Both the position numbers and the translations under genes were made by a program. Of a stretch of DNA of 24,024 nucleotides, positions 9,803 through 17,544 are shown one piece after another. The DNA lies in NCBI GenBank assembly GCA_964200075.2, contig CAXNAA020000230.1:1-24024 (forward strand), given 5' to 3'. Every line of letters begins with the position of its first letter. Position 1 is the stretch's first letter. This DNA is from Sphacelaria rigidula (lineage: Eukaryota > Phaeophyceae > Sphacelariales). The notes beneath the pieces were generated by a model, which did no database searches, was not told the DNA's origin, and saw nothing but the letters and a program-made list of their open reading frames with translations.

Positions 9803-10557
9803 AGAAGACCTTGCGCTCAGATCTCCAACAAAGGTTGAACCACTGTTATGGGACTGAGGTGATGCGATTCGCAGAACCTCGAAGTGATGAAACGTGTAGA
9901 GTCCCAAAAAGTTGTCCAAAGGTGATGTGGTGCCACTTGTTTCAATTCTTTATGCTACAGTACTGGAAGGCCCCAGAAATCAACACAAGAGCAATCTATA
10001 ACCGGAAAACAGACCGGAACTTGACCTAAAACTGCAGAACAAAGCTGTTGCTGAGGCTGAGAGTAGAGTGTAGAACGAAGTGATCATCAGGGAGGTTTGC
10101 GTCAATGCTTGAGTGCACCCCGCTAGCCTTTGACCCTTTTGTCCTTGCTCACGCACTTGAACCCAAATCTGTGAGTTCACGTTTCGAAGAATCGTTCTAC
10201 TCGGGAATATCCCACAGGTTTTCATCCTTTGTCTACCCTCAACACACAAAAGCTCCAAAGATCGTATCTTGCTTTGTTGTATTTTCTTAGACACACCCCA
10301 GATTCCCAAACCTGCCAATCCGTGTACAAATTTTCTTGTCTTTTAAACAACTCAACTTCGAATATATCTCCCCACTGTGTACAAACCTCGACTTGTGGCT
10401 CACAATGACTAGAAACACTATAGCGCAATCCCTGTACCCCAGGTTAGAGCTATTTTATGTTGTTTTACCCCGGTTCCCATACGCACATATCTTACTTTTA
10501 CCCGTAGAGCTGGTTCAGCACAAAACCATGAAGCCTCCGAGAGTTTGGCTCACCACA
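9803..10557 (-). repeat. 5' LTR of the Ty3/gypsy element
   Basis: Direct repeat of 203-985, about 755 bp, ending at CCACA on the plus strand, i.e. starting TGTGG in element orientation. It lacks the 26-nt AT-rich block found in the 3' LTR. As the 5' LTR it should contain the promoter; no convincing TATA box was identified. Confidence 0.9.
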
Positions 10558-10562
10558 TTATG
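10558..10562. repeat. Target-site duplication, right copy (TTATG)
   Basis: Partner of TTATA at 188-192. One mismatch at the last base is consistent with later mutation, since the unoccupied paralogue has TTATA. Confidence 0.7.
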
Positions 10563-10622
10563 GGTCCAATCCGCTGGCGAAAGGGGTTGTGAAAAAGGGG
10601 TAATTCCCCTCGTTATGAAGGG
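10558..10622 (+). repeat. Repeat B copy 1, right half
   Basis: This continues the copy interrupted at 192. TCCAATCC, then GTGAAAAAGGGG and TTCCCCT...GAAGGGCC align in order with 21374-21437. It ends at the palindromic GGGCCC (10620-10625), where copy 2 begins in the opposite orientation. Confidence 0.75.
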
Positions 10623-10796
10623 CCCGAAGGGGATAATCCCCTTTTGACACGGGATTGGCCCCATAACGATCAGTCACGAGTCCTATCGACAAGCAGTTTT
10701 ACACAATTTGAAACCCAGATCTGCACGCAGGTTGAGGAATGTGGCGGGTCTGGAAGTGGTCGTTAGTCCAAGCAGGCCCAAGGTCTGTGTAATGCT

Positions 10797-10806
10797 NNNN
10801 NNNNNN
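10797..10806. other. Assembly gap (10 N) with overlapping ends
   Basis: The seven bases before the gap (10790-10796) and the seven after it (10807-10813) are both TAATGCT. The paralogue near 21251-21261 reads straight through this point with a single copy. The two contig ends therefore most likely overlap by 7 bp and nothing is missing. Confidence 0.85.
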
Positions 10807-11095
10807 TAATGCTGCAGACAAGACACAACAAGGCGACACAACACCTACACACCCAGCCCCGAAAAAAGATGCACAGACGCCCACCACTCACGCGCATTAG
10901 TCTCACTGCCAGGCCTTGCCAATCTACACACGGCAGTCTTCGTTCGACAGAAATCAGTCTTGTATTGGACAAATGGTGGCCGCATGCGTCTCAGAAACAA
11001 CCGAAAACGTGTCGTTGCTGACCGTTTTGTAAGCGTTCGCCGCACGCGCGTCTCACACAAATCATGATTTCTCAATGAATTCTGAACACACTTAA

Positions 11096-11193
11096 CCCTT
11101 AGACCGCGAGATTAGTCTTTCTGGATCATGCATACTTTCTTTCACTTGAAATTGATGCCGATTCAACAGAAGACTAACCTCGCGGTCCAAGGG
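11096..11193. mobile_element. 98-bp piggyBac-like MITE with TTAA target duplication
   Basis: Terminal inverted repeats of about 24 bp: the left starts CCCTTAGACCGCGAGATTAG, the right (reverse complement) CCCTTGGACCGCGAGGTTAG. Each end is flanked by TTAA (11092-11095 and 11194-11197). TTAA duplication and a CCCTT start are hallmarks of the piggyBac superfamily. The paralogous repeat B copy (about 20969-20986, reverse strand) has the uninterrupted site, with the same spacing once the insert and one TTAA are removed. There is no room for a transposase, so it is non-autonomous. Confidence 0.88.
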
Positions 11194-11245
11194 TTAAGCA
11201 AGGTCGCGCACAACGTGCACAGCTGATGAGCAGCTAGGGCTGGAG

Positions 11246-11439
11246 CTGTGTATTTTTGGTGTGCGGAGGCACCAAGTTCCTCAGGTTCAGCTCTGATTGT
11301 GTTGGGCTGTATGGTAAGCCATTGCATGTGCCCCTGTCAACCGGACAGGTATGTTCCCCTTCGAGGCGTTCGGAAATCCCCTCTCCAGAGGGAGTTTCTG
11401 TGCATGTTGAAGGATTTTTGGGGGGGGGGTGGTATCGCA
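11246..11439. other. No recognisable feature
   Basis: Unique-looking sequence between repeats. It holds a run of ten G (11420-11429). No conserved ORF or motif was recognised. Confidence 0.5.
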
Positions 11440-11514
11440 GCGACCAGTCACTGGTCGTTTTTGAAAAAGGGGGTTTTGAAAAAAGGGATTATCCCCTTCG
11501 TTAAGAAGGGCCCT
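11440..11514 (+). repeat. Repeat B, terminal fragment (copy 4)
   Basis: ACTGGTCGTT, then GAAAAAAGGGATTATCCCC and TTCGTTAAGAAGGGCCCT, match the terminal 75 bp of repeat B at 21364-21440. Only the end is present, so it is a solo terminus or a deletion derivative. Confidence 0.65.
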
Positions 11515-11654
11515 CGGCGAAAAAAGAGTTGAAGCCGAAGGCGTAAATTTCCGAGAAATTTTCATACCTACGAAGTGGTGAACCAACCTCATCTTGATTT
11601 TCACCGCACTGTACTATTTCGGCCGAAAAGTGATATGCTGAGACACAGACGGCC

Positions 11655-11790
11655 TTCGCACATTTTTTTCGATTCAAAAACGAGCGGTAGAATTCCTTTC
11701 AGCGCAATTTGCTGCTCATTTTTGTGGGGTTGAGTGCGTGTCTTAGCACGTTTGTTTTCGATCGAAAAGTTGCGGTGGAAAAGAAGATTT
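11655..11790 (+). repeat. Repeat F, two degenerate copies
   Basis: Two related blocks occur here. Their shared elements are a TCTTAGCAC or TTCGCACA string, a TTCGATCGAA-type core, and GCGGTGGAA or GCGGTAGAA. Further copies lie at 13185-13250 (inverted) and 13437-13500. Function is unknown; they look like pieces of an old dispersed repeat. Confidence 0.55.
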
Positions 11791-11811
11791 TCGACCTGAT
11801 AGGTCGACCAC

Positions 11812-12090
11812 ATTTCTGTTCCTAGCTGGCTTCAACTATTTTTATAGGTAGTGGCGGGTGGAGAAAAAGTGAAGAACAGTAAAGCTAAGCTTTTTCGATC
11901 GAAAGCATTCGGTTGAAAGGCACGAAGGGGCACTTGACTTCTATCTTACAGACCACCGCACCAGATACCACCGGTTCACAGAACCATACAAGCTGCCTCC
12001 AACTTATTCCCAGCTACCACTGCAACCCTGCAGCATAGAGCACGAGTTGAGCACAGGGATAGATACACTGCAGTAGTTGGGTATGCTTTA
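11812..12090 (-). repeat. Repeat C, inverted copy
   Basis: The reverse complement matches 15505-15775. Shared strings include CTAGCTGGCTTCAACTAT, AGCTTTTTCGATCGAAA, GGTTCACAGAACCAT and ATAGATACACTGCAGTAG. The last string also recurs at 20001-20025 next to repeat E. Minus-strand ORFs over this block are incidental to the repeat. Confidence 0.75.
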
Positions 12091-12109
12091 ACAGCCGATT
12101 CTATTTCTT

Positions 12110-12140
12110 GGGGTTGAACACTAAAATGGGGTTCAACCCC
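12110..12140. repeat. Perfect 10-bp hairpin arms, GGGGTTGAAC / GTTCAACCCC
   Basis: Arms at 12110-12119 and 12131-12140 with an 11-nt loop, followed by a second small inverted pair (CGATT/AATCG). The same motif set occurs inverted at 1-61, so it belongs to a dispersed repeat and not to a terminator. Confidence 0.6.
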
Positions 12141-12149
12141 GATTCGAAA

Positions 12150-12960
12150 AATCGAGAATTCGCGCCCACAACAACGCGCACAAGATCGCGGGATGCCCCG
12201 GTTGTCATCTCCTGTCCGTGGCGCTGACCAATGCAAGTATCGATTTCTCTCTGCCTCTCTGCTTGGACAGGGATTGTCTCTTTGTGCAGTAGAACACGTC
12301 GTCGAAAAGCAGGGTGATGTTCCCGTCACCTCTACTGTTCTCTCACACACACATGCGAGCAAGGACGGCTGTGCCCTTGCGGCAAGATCTAACAATCGGG
12401 AGCTGGGGGGTGTTATTGCAGTCGTTGGTTTCATCCGACGTCTGCAAAACAAGAACAACAGACAGTCTGCCGCATCCCAGTTGGGGGGATGGATGTGTGA
12501 AAGATCAAACACTCGTGTAGGCCTTCTTGGTATGTAGAGTGAAAAAAGATACCTCGTGCGGGTGACTCAACTCTTGCCGGCGTGACCGAAATAGGCGCTG
12601 ACACCCTGTAATTGAGCTTCTTTGCTGTCGACCGGTCGCGTGCATGGTGTGTGTGTCGGGACGGGTGCCTGTCGCAGATAATGTTCCGTTAGGAAATTCA
12701 TTCCGGACTCAGACGAGACATGGTTAGAAGAATAGGGGTATCCTACGATTAACCACCTGCAATTGCATTCCTGACCCGCGCCGTTAAGCGCTGACCAGGA
12801 AGATATTGCCTGAGAAAAGCTTTGGAGCAAGGGCAGTAGTAGGCAGGCAGTTCAGCCCGGAATATTACTGTAATTTCGTTGCTGCATGTACTGACTGCCT
12901 GTAGCAATCCGATTGTACAAGCCTTGCGAGGGAGAAGGGTAATCATATTAGAATCTCATT
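12150..12960. other. No recognisable gene; one unassigned ORF
   Basis: A plus-strand ATG ORF of 114 codons (12193-12537) lies here. It has no motif I recognise, is overlapped by a longer minus-strand ORF, and shows no splice or composition support. Both are best treated as chance ORFs. The rest shows no repeat partner within the window. Confidence 0.4.
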
Positions 12961-13184
12961 CCATAGTATCAACATTTTTTATGTACATTTCGAGATTGGT
13001 GATAGCCCTAAAAATTGGTCTAAAGGCCGGATGTTGTGACACACAGAATTTTGGCCCTCGGATTGTTGATTTTTGGGCCGATTGAGCCATTTTGTTATCC
13101 CCAAACAGGCAAGCTGTCCTTTTTCGATCATAAAGGCTTGTAAATTCGCTTGGATCCAACTGGCGAACAACAGTAGATGAACAC

Positions 13185-13250
13185 GCTGAAATCAATTCCA
13201 CCGCCTTTCTGTTTCGATCGAAGAAAAATGTGCTAAGACGCGCCCTTGTC
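13185..13250 (-). repeat. Repeat F, inverted copy
   Basis: The reverse complement carries GCGTCTTAGCACA, TTCGATCGAAACA and GGCGGTGGAATTGATT. It pairs with 13437-13500 as an imperfect inverted repeat about 190 bp apart, and is related to 11655-11790. Confidence 0.65.
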
Positions 13251-13436
13251 GAAAGCAAAAAAGAAGTGAGACGAGGCACAAGCGTTCAAGAGCAGCATGT
13301 TGATTGCTTGCCCGGTCGGTCCATGGTCCCGGCATCAGATCACTTTCCGACTCTTGTTCTTTCCCCGCTTCTTTGTATGGTCCACCGTCTGAGGACTTAT
13401 CACAGCAGATTTTTCAAAATCCGAAACGCACCACCT

Positions 13437-13500
13437 GAGGGCGTATCTCAGCACATTGTTTAAAAATCGAAACAAAAGGGCGGCCGAATTGATTCCGGCG
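13437..13500 (+). repeat. Repeat F, direct copy
   Basis: It carries GGGCGTATCTCAGCACA, ATCGAAACAAAAGGGCGG and GAATTGATTCCGGCG, parallel to the inverted copy at 13185-13250. Here the central palindrome is degraded; an intact TTCGATCGAA lies just beyond, at 13539-13548. Confidence 0.6.
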
Positions 13501-13639
13501 AATACGTTCATTTTTTGTTCGTTCCTTCCAAGCGAATTTTCGATCGAAGAAAGGCAGTAAACTTCTTCGTGAAACGGTATTCGTTCGCTTGCCAACAGTA
13601 CAAGAGGTCAGACAAATCTATGTATCTCTGTGCTACCTG

Positions 13640-13890
13640 AATACAGTGCGTCCGAGTGTTTGTGCGTGTTTCGCACGGTAGGATATGAAGAAGAAGCGGG
13701 CAACGTGCAACGGAGGCAGCACAAGACTATCTGTATTCATTGCATACAAAGCGACGTGAGCGCAGTTCTGTACTGCCTGCACTGTACATGAGCGTGTACG
13801 CAAGTCGGTGGCCCACCCTACCATGCATTGCCATCACCAATCCTTTCCATCGAAGGAGATGCTCAAGTTTCCGCCAAGGAAAAATAAACA
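13640..13890 (-). repeat. Repeat E, inverted copy
   Basis: The reverse complement matches 20040-20290 at roughly 70-75% by eye. Anchors are GGAAACTTG, TGGTA(C/G)GGTGGGC, ACTTGCGT or AGTTGCGT, TTGCCCGCTTCT, TTCATATCCT and CGAAACACGCAC. It directly abuts the tail of the split SINE. Confidence 0.7.
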
Positions 13891-13904
13891 GATCACACCC
13901 AAGT

Positions 13905-15383
13905 CCTGTGTTGTGTTGTCGTCCCATCTATTGTGGACGCCTGTGCACAACTTTCTGTATATGTGGGCGCATCAGCCGGGGTCCCACAGGAGGACGACCA
14001 ACACAAGAGTATTTGCTTTTTTTTATTTTGTTTTAGTTCTTCACCTTCCTTCTGCGGTGCTTGCCTCATTTTATATCGCGAGGGGGGTTAAGCGGTCCCT
14101 TTCCCTCGTCGACCGTGAAGTCGAAATTTGCAAGGTTGTGCTCTGCAAGGTACGGTTTTCTGTATACCCGGGGTATTTTTCCGGGTATGTGCCGTACCCG
14201 ACAGTTCTGTGACTTCTGTAAGACTTTCATACCGGTACCCGACAATTCTGTAATCTCTGTAAGATTTTCATACCCTTGCCCGACAGTGCTGTAAGTTCTG
14301 TACAATACATTTACCCGAACCCGAAGGGCGGGTATACCCGAAAAGAGTTACCTGATTGCCGGTGCGGTTCTCTGTAAGCCTCCCATACGGTACCCGACAA
14401 GTTCTGTAAAGTCTGTAAGACTTTCATACCGGTACCCGACAGTTCTGTAAACTCTGTGAGACTTCCATACCGGTACCCGATATTTCTGTAAGCTCTTTAA
14501 GCTCTGTAAGCTTCCTGTCCCCTTACCCGGGGTTAGGGTATACCCTTGCAGATAAACCCCGTTGCAGGTACGAGCACAGGTATATACCTTCTCGAAGTAT
14601 GAATATAGGTTCAATCAAAACATACCCTAATGGCCCGAACATGTACCTCCCAGCTCCTACCGCCACACCCTGCCCTCTCATTCATTTCAGCACCCCAACC
14701 AAAAAATCCAAGGTTGTGTTCTGTAAGGTACGATTTTCTGTATACCCGGTGTATTTTTACGGGCATATACCGTACCCGACAGTTTCGTGACTTCTGTAAG
14801 ACTTTCATACCGGTACCCGACAGTTCTGTAATCTCTGTCAGATTTTCATACCCTTGCCCGACAGTGCTGTAAGTTCTGTACAATATATTTACCCGAACCC
14901 GAAGGGCGGGTATACCCGAAAGGACTTACCCGAATGCCGGTACCGGTTCTCTGTAAGCCTCCCATGCCGTACCCGACAAGTTCTGTAAAGTCTGTAAGAC
15001 TTTCATACCGGTACCCGACAGTTCTGTACGTTCTGTACATAACGCTCACCCGAACCCGAGGGGCAGGTATACCCGAAAAGAGTCACCCGACTGCCGGTAC
15101 CGGTTCTCTGTAAGCCTCCCGTACCGTACCAAGTTCTGTGAAGTCTGTACGACTTTCATACCGGTACCCGACAGTTCTGTAAACTCTGTACGGAATCTGA
15201 TACCCTACAGAACGTACCCGTACCTTACAGAACACAACTGTGAATTTGTGTACCCACGACATGCTTACTCTCCATAGTTGGGCATGGTGTGAGGAAAATC
15301 CCAGATTGTTGGACTGCACCGAGATTCGAACCCACGACTCAGCCTTCAGAAGGTTCCGAGGTTATCAACTGAGCCACCGGGGC
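13905..15383 (-). mobile_element. tRNA-derived SINE (family D), interrupted copy
   Basis: On the minus strand it starts GCCCCGG TGGCTCAGTTG (15383 downward), giving an A box. A good B box GGTTCGAATCT follows (15322-15332). After the body it ends in an ACA-rich tail at 13905. Its two halves (15383-15243 and 14130-13905) are separated by the TIR element 14131-15242. The intact copy at 16843-17190 is continuous across that point. The acceptor arms do not pair, so this is not a working tRNA gene. Confidence 0.8.
14131..15242. mobile_element. TIR-bounded minisatellite-like element with AATTTG target duplication
   Basis: The 23-bp terminal inverted repeats (14131-14153 and 15220-15242) match at 19 of 23 positions and share GTTGTG(C/T)TCTG and AAGGTAC. 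AATTTG flanks both sides (14125-14130, 15243-15248). Inside are many variants of GGTACCCGACAGTTCTGTAA and CTGTAAGACTTTCATACC, plus blocks around a GGGTATACCC palindrome. The left 450 bp or so is repeated from 14709, a period of 578. The intact SINE copy gives the empty site. There is no ORF of note, so any transposase must act in trans. A superfamily cannot be assigned. Confidence 0.78.
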
Positions 15384-15611
15384 GACCGGCTCCCAGCTAC
15401 TGCGGTGTATCTATCCCTGTGCTCGACTCGTGTTCCATGGTGCAAGGTTGGGGTGATGGCTGAGAATAAACTGTGCGGGGCTCCGAGGTTACCAACTGAG
15501 CCACAGTGGTGACCAGCCTCCAGCTACTGCAGTGTATCTATCCCTGTGCTCAACTCGTGCTGCATGGTTGCGGTGGTAGTTGAGAATAAGTTGGATGCAA
15601 TTTGCATGGTT
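15358..15611. repeat. 127-bp tandem duplication including a SINE head fragment
   Basis: GAGGTTATCAACTGAGCCAC at 15358 recurs as GAGGTTACCAACTGAGCCAC at 15485. CAGCTACTGC, GTGTATCTATCCCTGTGCTC and TTGAGAATAA or CTGAGAATAA follow at equal spacing in each unit. The second unit thus carries a partial second SINE head and leads into repeat C. Confidence 0.7.
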
Positions 15612-15775
15612 CTGTGAACGGATGATATCTGGCATGGTGGTCTGAAAGTAAGAGTCACGTGCCCCTTTGTATATTTTCCCCTCATGGTTTCGATCGAAAA
15701 AGCTTAGCTAGGGCATATTTGCCCTCGTGTCCGCGCGCCACTGATGATAAAACATAGTTGAAGCCAGCTAGGAAC
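15505..15775 (+). repeat. Repeat C, direct copy
   Basis: Inverted partner of 11812-12090. It contains the palindrome TTCGATCGAA (15689-15698) inside AAGCTTAGCT context and ends AGTTGAAGCCAGCTAGGAAC. Confidence 0.75.
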
Positions 15776-16842
15776 AAAAGCATGGCATGATGGGAAGCGC
15801 AGCAGTCGTCGTGGTTTGTGTAGGTGAGGGCGGTGACGCCATCCTCACGTGATGCCTGTGAAGAATGCTTCTATGCAGGCGGCCGTGTGTCTCGTGTGAT
15901 TGGAGGTAAACATGCAGTTTGGGTGTTGCCGTATCTTATGTACGCTGTCCGGTGATCTCTTTCTGTGGTATCTGGAAAATTGCGGTTTGTAGGTGGTGAG
16001 TGAGGATTTCGCATCACGATAATCTTGTGGCGATCTCTGAGAAACGATAACTTTCACCCGTCGCTACTCTGCTGTCAACCGTATCCATCTTTGATCGGCT
16101 ATGCTTGCCGTAGCCATCTAATACGCGGGACTTGAGGCATGCGAACGATTCGTCCCCCGTAGCTCCGTTCGTACACGACTTTGCCTGCGATCGTCGATAC
16201 CACCCATACATCCGACTTCAGCCGCAAATTTGCTGGCGTGATTCATTTACAAATAGTTGTCTCCTTCGCAACGTGCACACCGTGCAGTACTGCCAAATAT
16301 TCATTTAAAAAACTGAAGGCCAGTTTCCTCTCATATTGTACTCTACGTATTCTCTGGTAGTTGAGACGCGATGGGCAACTGGACAACCGCACAGGGATAT
16401 GAAATACTCCTGCGGAGGCTGGGAGAATGTTTATCCTTCAGTGCGGTACAGCACCCCACAGGATCATATGGCGCTGTGTTCCCTCTTTGAAGAAGGTAGC
16501 AATATCATAGCCGCGTTGGTTTGGTTCGCCGAGCTTCTGAGACTTCAGGGTGTTTCAGAAGGGTGCGGTGTGGCAAACACACAGTTTCTTCAGCTGCTAG
16601 ACAACATAACCGGCGTCAGCGTTGGAGTATTCCCCGCTGTCCTCCGCCAATCTCCCCGCTCTCTTCTTCTCTCTTTCGCTTTCCAGATAGTTTGTCAATC
16701 ATATGTGCGAGGACTTGCCGTTGCCTAGCCGACCCTTTTCCCCTCTTATAACGACAATATGCGCTCGTATTCGACCGTAGACCAATGTTTTTGCCACTCT
16801 CGATCTCCGCATTACGCTTCCCACTTTATATAAAAGCCGGTC
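15776..16842. other. Unique sequence; one unassigned ORF
   Basis: No repeat partner was seen here. A plus-strand ORF from an ATG near 16399 to 16728 (about 109 codons) resembles no family I know. It ends in a hydrophobic stretch (LLLSFAFQIVCQ). It could be an exon or chance; I lean towards chance. TTTATATAAAAG at 16825-16836 lies just before the SINE. Confidence 0.35.
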
Positions 16843-17190
16843 GCCCCGGTGGCTCAGTTGGTAACCTCGAAACCCTCTGACGGTTGGGTCGTGGATTCAA
16901 CTCTCGGAGTGATCTGTTTTTTTTTTCACACCATGCCCAACGGTGGAGAGCGATGATGTCGTGGGTACACAAAAATCGACTTCACGGTCGACGAGGGAAA
17001 TGGACTGCTGAACCCCTCTCGCGATAACAAAAGGCAAGCACCGCAGAAGGAAGGTGGGGTACCAAAAACAAATAAAAACGAAAAAGCTCCTGTGTTGACC
17101 TTCCTCCTGTGTGACCCCGGCTGGTGCGCCCATATATACCGAAAGGTGTAGACCGGCGCCCAGAACAGATGGGACGACAACACACACACC
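16843..17190 (+). mobile_element. tRNA-derived SINE (family D), continuous copy
   Basis: Begins GCCCCGG TGGCTCAGTTGG (A box fits well). A degraded B box follows (GGATTCAACTC, 16892-16902). The body of about 270 bp matches 14130-13905 and 15320-15243 reversed, and it ends in ACAACACACACACC. Length is about 348 bp. It serves as the undisturbed reference showing where the 14131-15242 element inserted in the other copy. ORFs on the reverse strand of the body are chance. Confidence 0.8.
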
Positions 17191-17410
17191 CTATGGGAGT
17201 GTGAATGAGATGAGGCGGTGAATTTTCGATGTTTGGCGCCCGAAGCATGGCTGTGTGCTAGTAGTATCCGTCACCTGGCTTTCGCCTTCAGATCGATCTG
17301 AAAGCGAGTCAAAAACTGTATTCTGTACTGCTTCTCACGAACTACTTAATGGATGAGAGTAGTCTACCCTCTCAATTTCTCGTTGCTGCATTTCTCTGTG
17401 TTCGCAACAG

Positions 17411-17543
17411 GTCGTGCTGCAAACATGTCGGGCACAACGAGCTTTTATGATCGCGTCATGGGGTACCCTTGTACAGGCACCACTGCCGGCTTGGCGGCAC
17501 TTGCGGGGTACATGATCATCATCCAAATGCTCCGTTTCCGCAG
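17411..17543 (+). CDS. Candidate first coding exon of an unknown small membrane protein
   Basis: A pyrimidine-rich stretch ending TTCGCAACAG looks like a 3' splice site at 17410. An ATG follows at 17425, and CAG|GTAGGA at 17543/17544 looks like a 5' splice site. The 39 intervening codons favour G or C in third positions, unlike the flanks. They encode MSGTTSFYDRVMGY, then a hydrophobic run (TAGLAALAGYMIIIQML) suited to a membrane segment, then RFRR. Read through the donor, a TAG follows immediately. No later exon could be identified, and I do not recognise the protein. It may still be a chance ORF. Confidence 0.3.
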
Positions 17544-17544
17544 G

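Larger units (their letters stand above)
193..10557 (-). mobile_element. Ty3/gypsy LTR retrotransposon (chromovirus type), defective
   Basis: The element is about 10.4 kb and reads right to left. It has two related LTRs (193-985 and about 9803-10557) and a minus-strand gag with a zinc knuckle. Behind it come a DTGS protease, an RT with YIDD, an RNase H remnant, an HHCC/DDE integrase and a chromodomain. The order PR-RT-RH-IN defines Ty3/gypsy, and the chromodomain behind integrase places it with chromoviruses. It is not functional: about 18 in-frame stops, at least three frameshifts and an RT/RNase H deletion were counted. No envelope-like ORF follows integrase. By eye, the best-aligned 515 bp of the two LTRs differ at about 22 positions (about 4%), besides a 25-nt length difference, so insertion is not very recent. 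The right end, read on the minus strand, begins TGTGGTG; the other end reads CATTA, not the usual CA. Confidence 0.95.
10623..11245 (-). repeat. Repeat B copy 2, inverted, tail to tail with copy 1
   Basis: The reverse complement matches 20933-21440: the GGGCCC end, AAAAGGGGATTATCCCCTT, GGCCAATCC, the GACCAACG/CAGACC core, then TGTGTGAGACGCGC and CTGCTCATCAGCTGTGCACG. It is interrupted by a 10-N gap (10797-10806) and a 98-bp MITE (11096-11193). The apparent ORFs across it are not conserved between copies. With copy 1 it forms an inverted repeat with arms of about 170-200 bp. Confidence 0.85.

Noticed and set aside
11420-11429. Run of ten G as a regulatory or G-quadruplex element
   Set aside because: A single homopolymer run without further G tracts nearby is more likely slippage or a sequencing-prone site.
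11976-12512. 178-codon minus-strand ORF, the longest outside the retrotransposon
   Set aside because: It spans the boundary of repeat C into unrelated sequence, overlaps another ORF on the opposite strand, shows no motif, and is not open in the paired repeat copy.
14131-15242. CRISPR array
   Set aside because: Repeats are variable in length and sequence, there are no unique spacers of constant size, and the context is eukaryotic and TIR-bounded.
16843-16915. Functional tRNA gene
   Set aside because: A and B boxes are present, but the acceptor arm does not pair, the B box is degraded, and the same head occurs on a long shared body, so it is a SINE.
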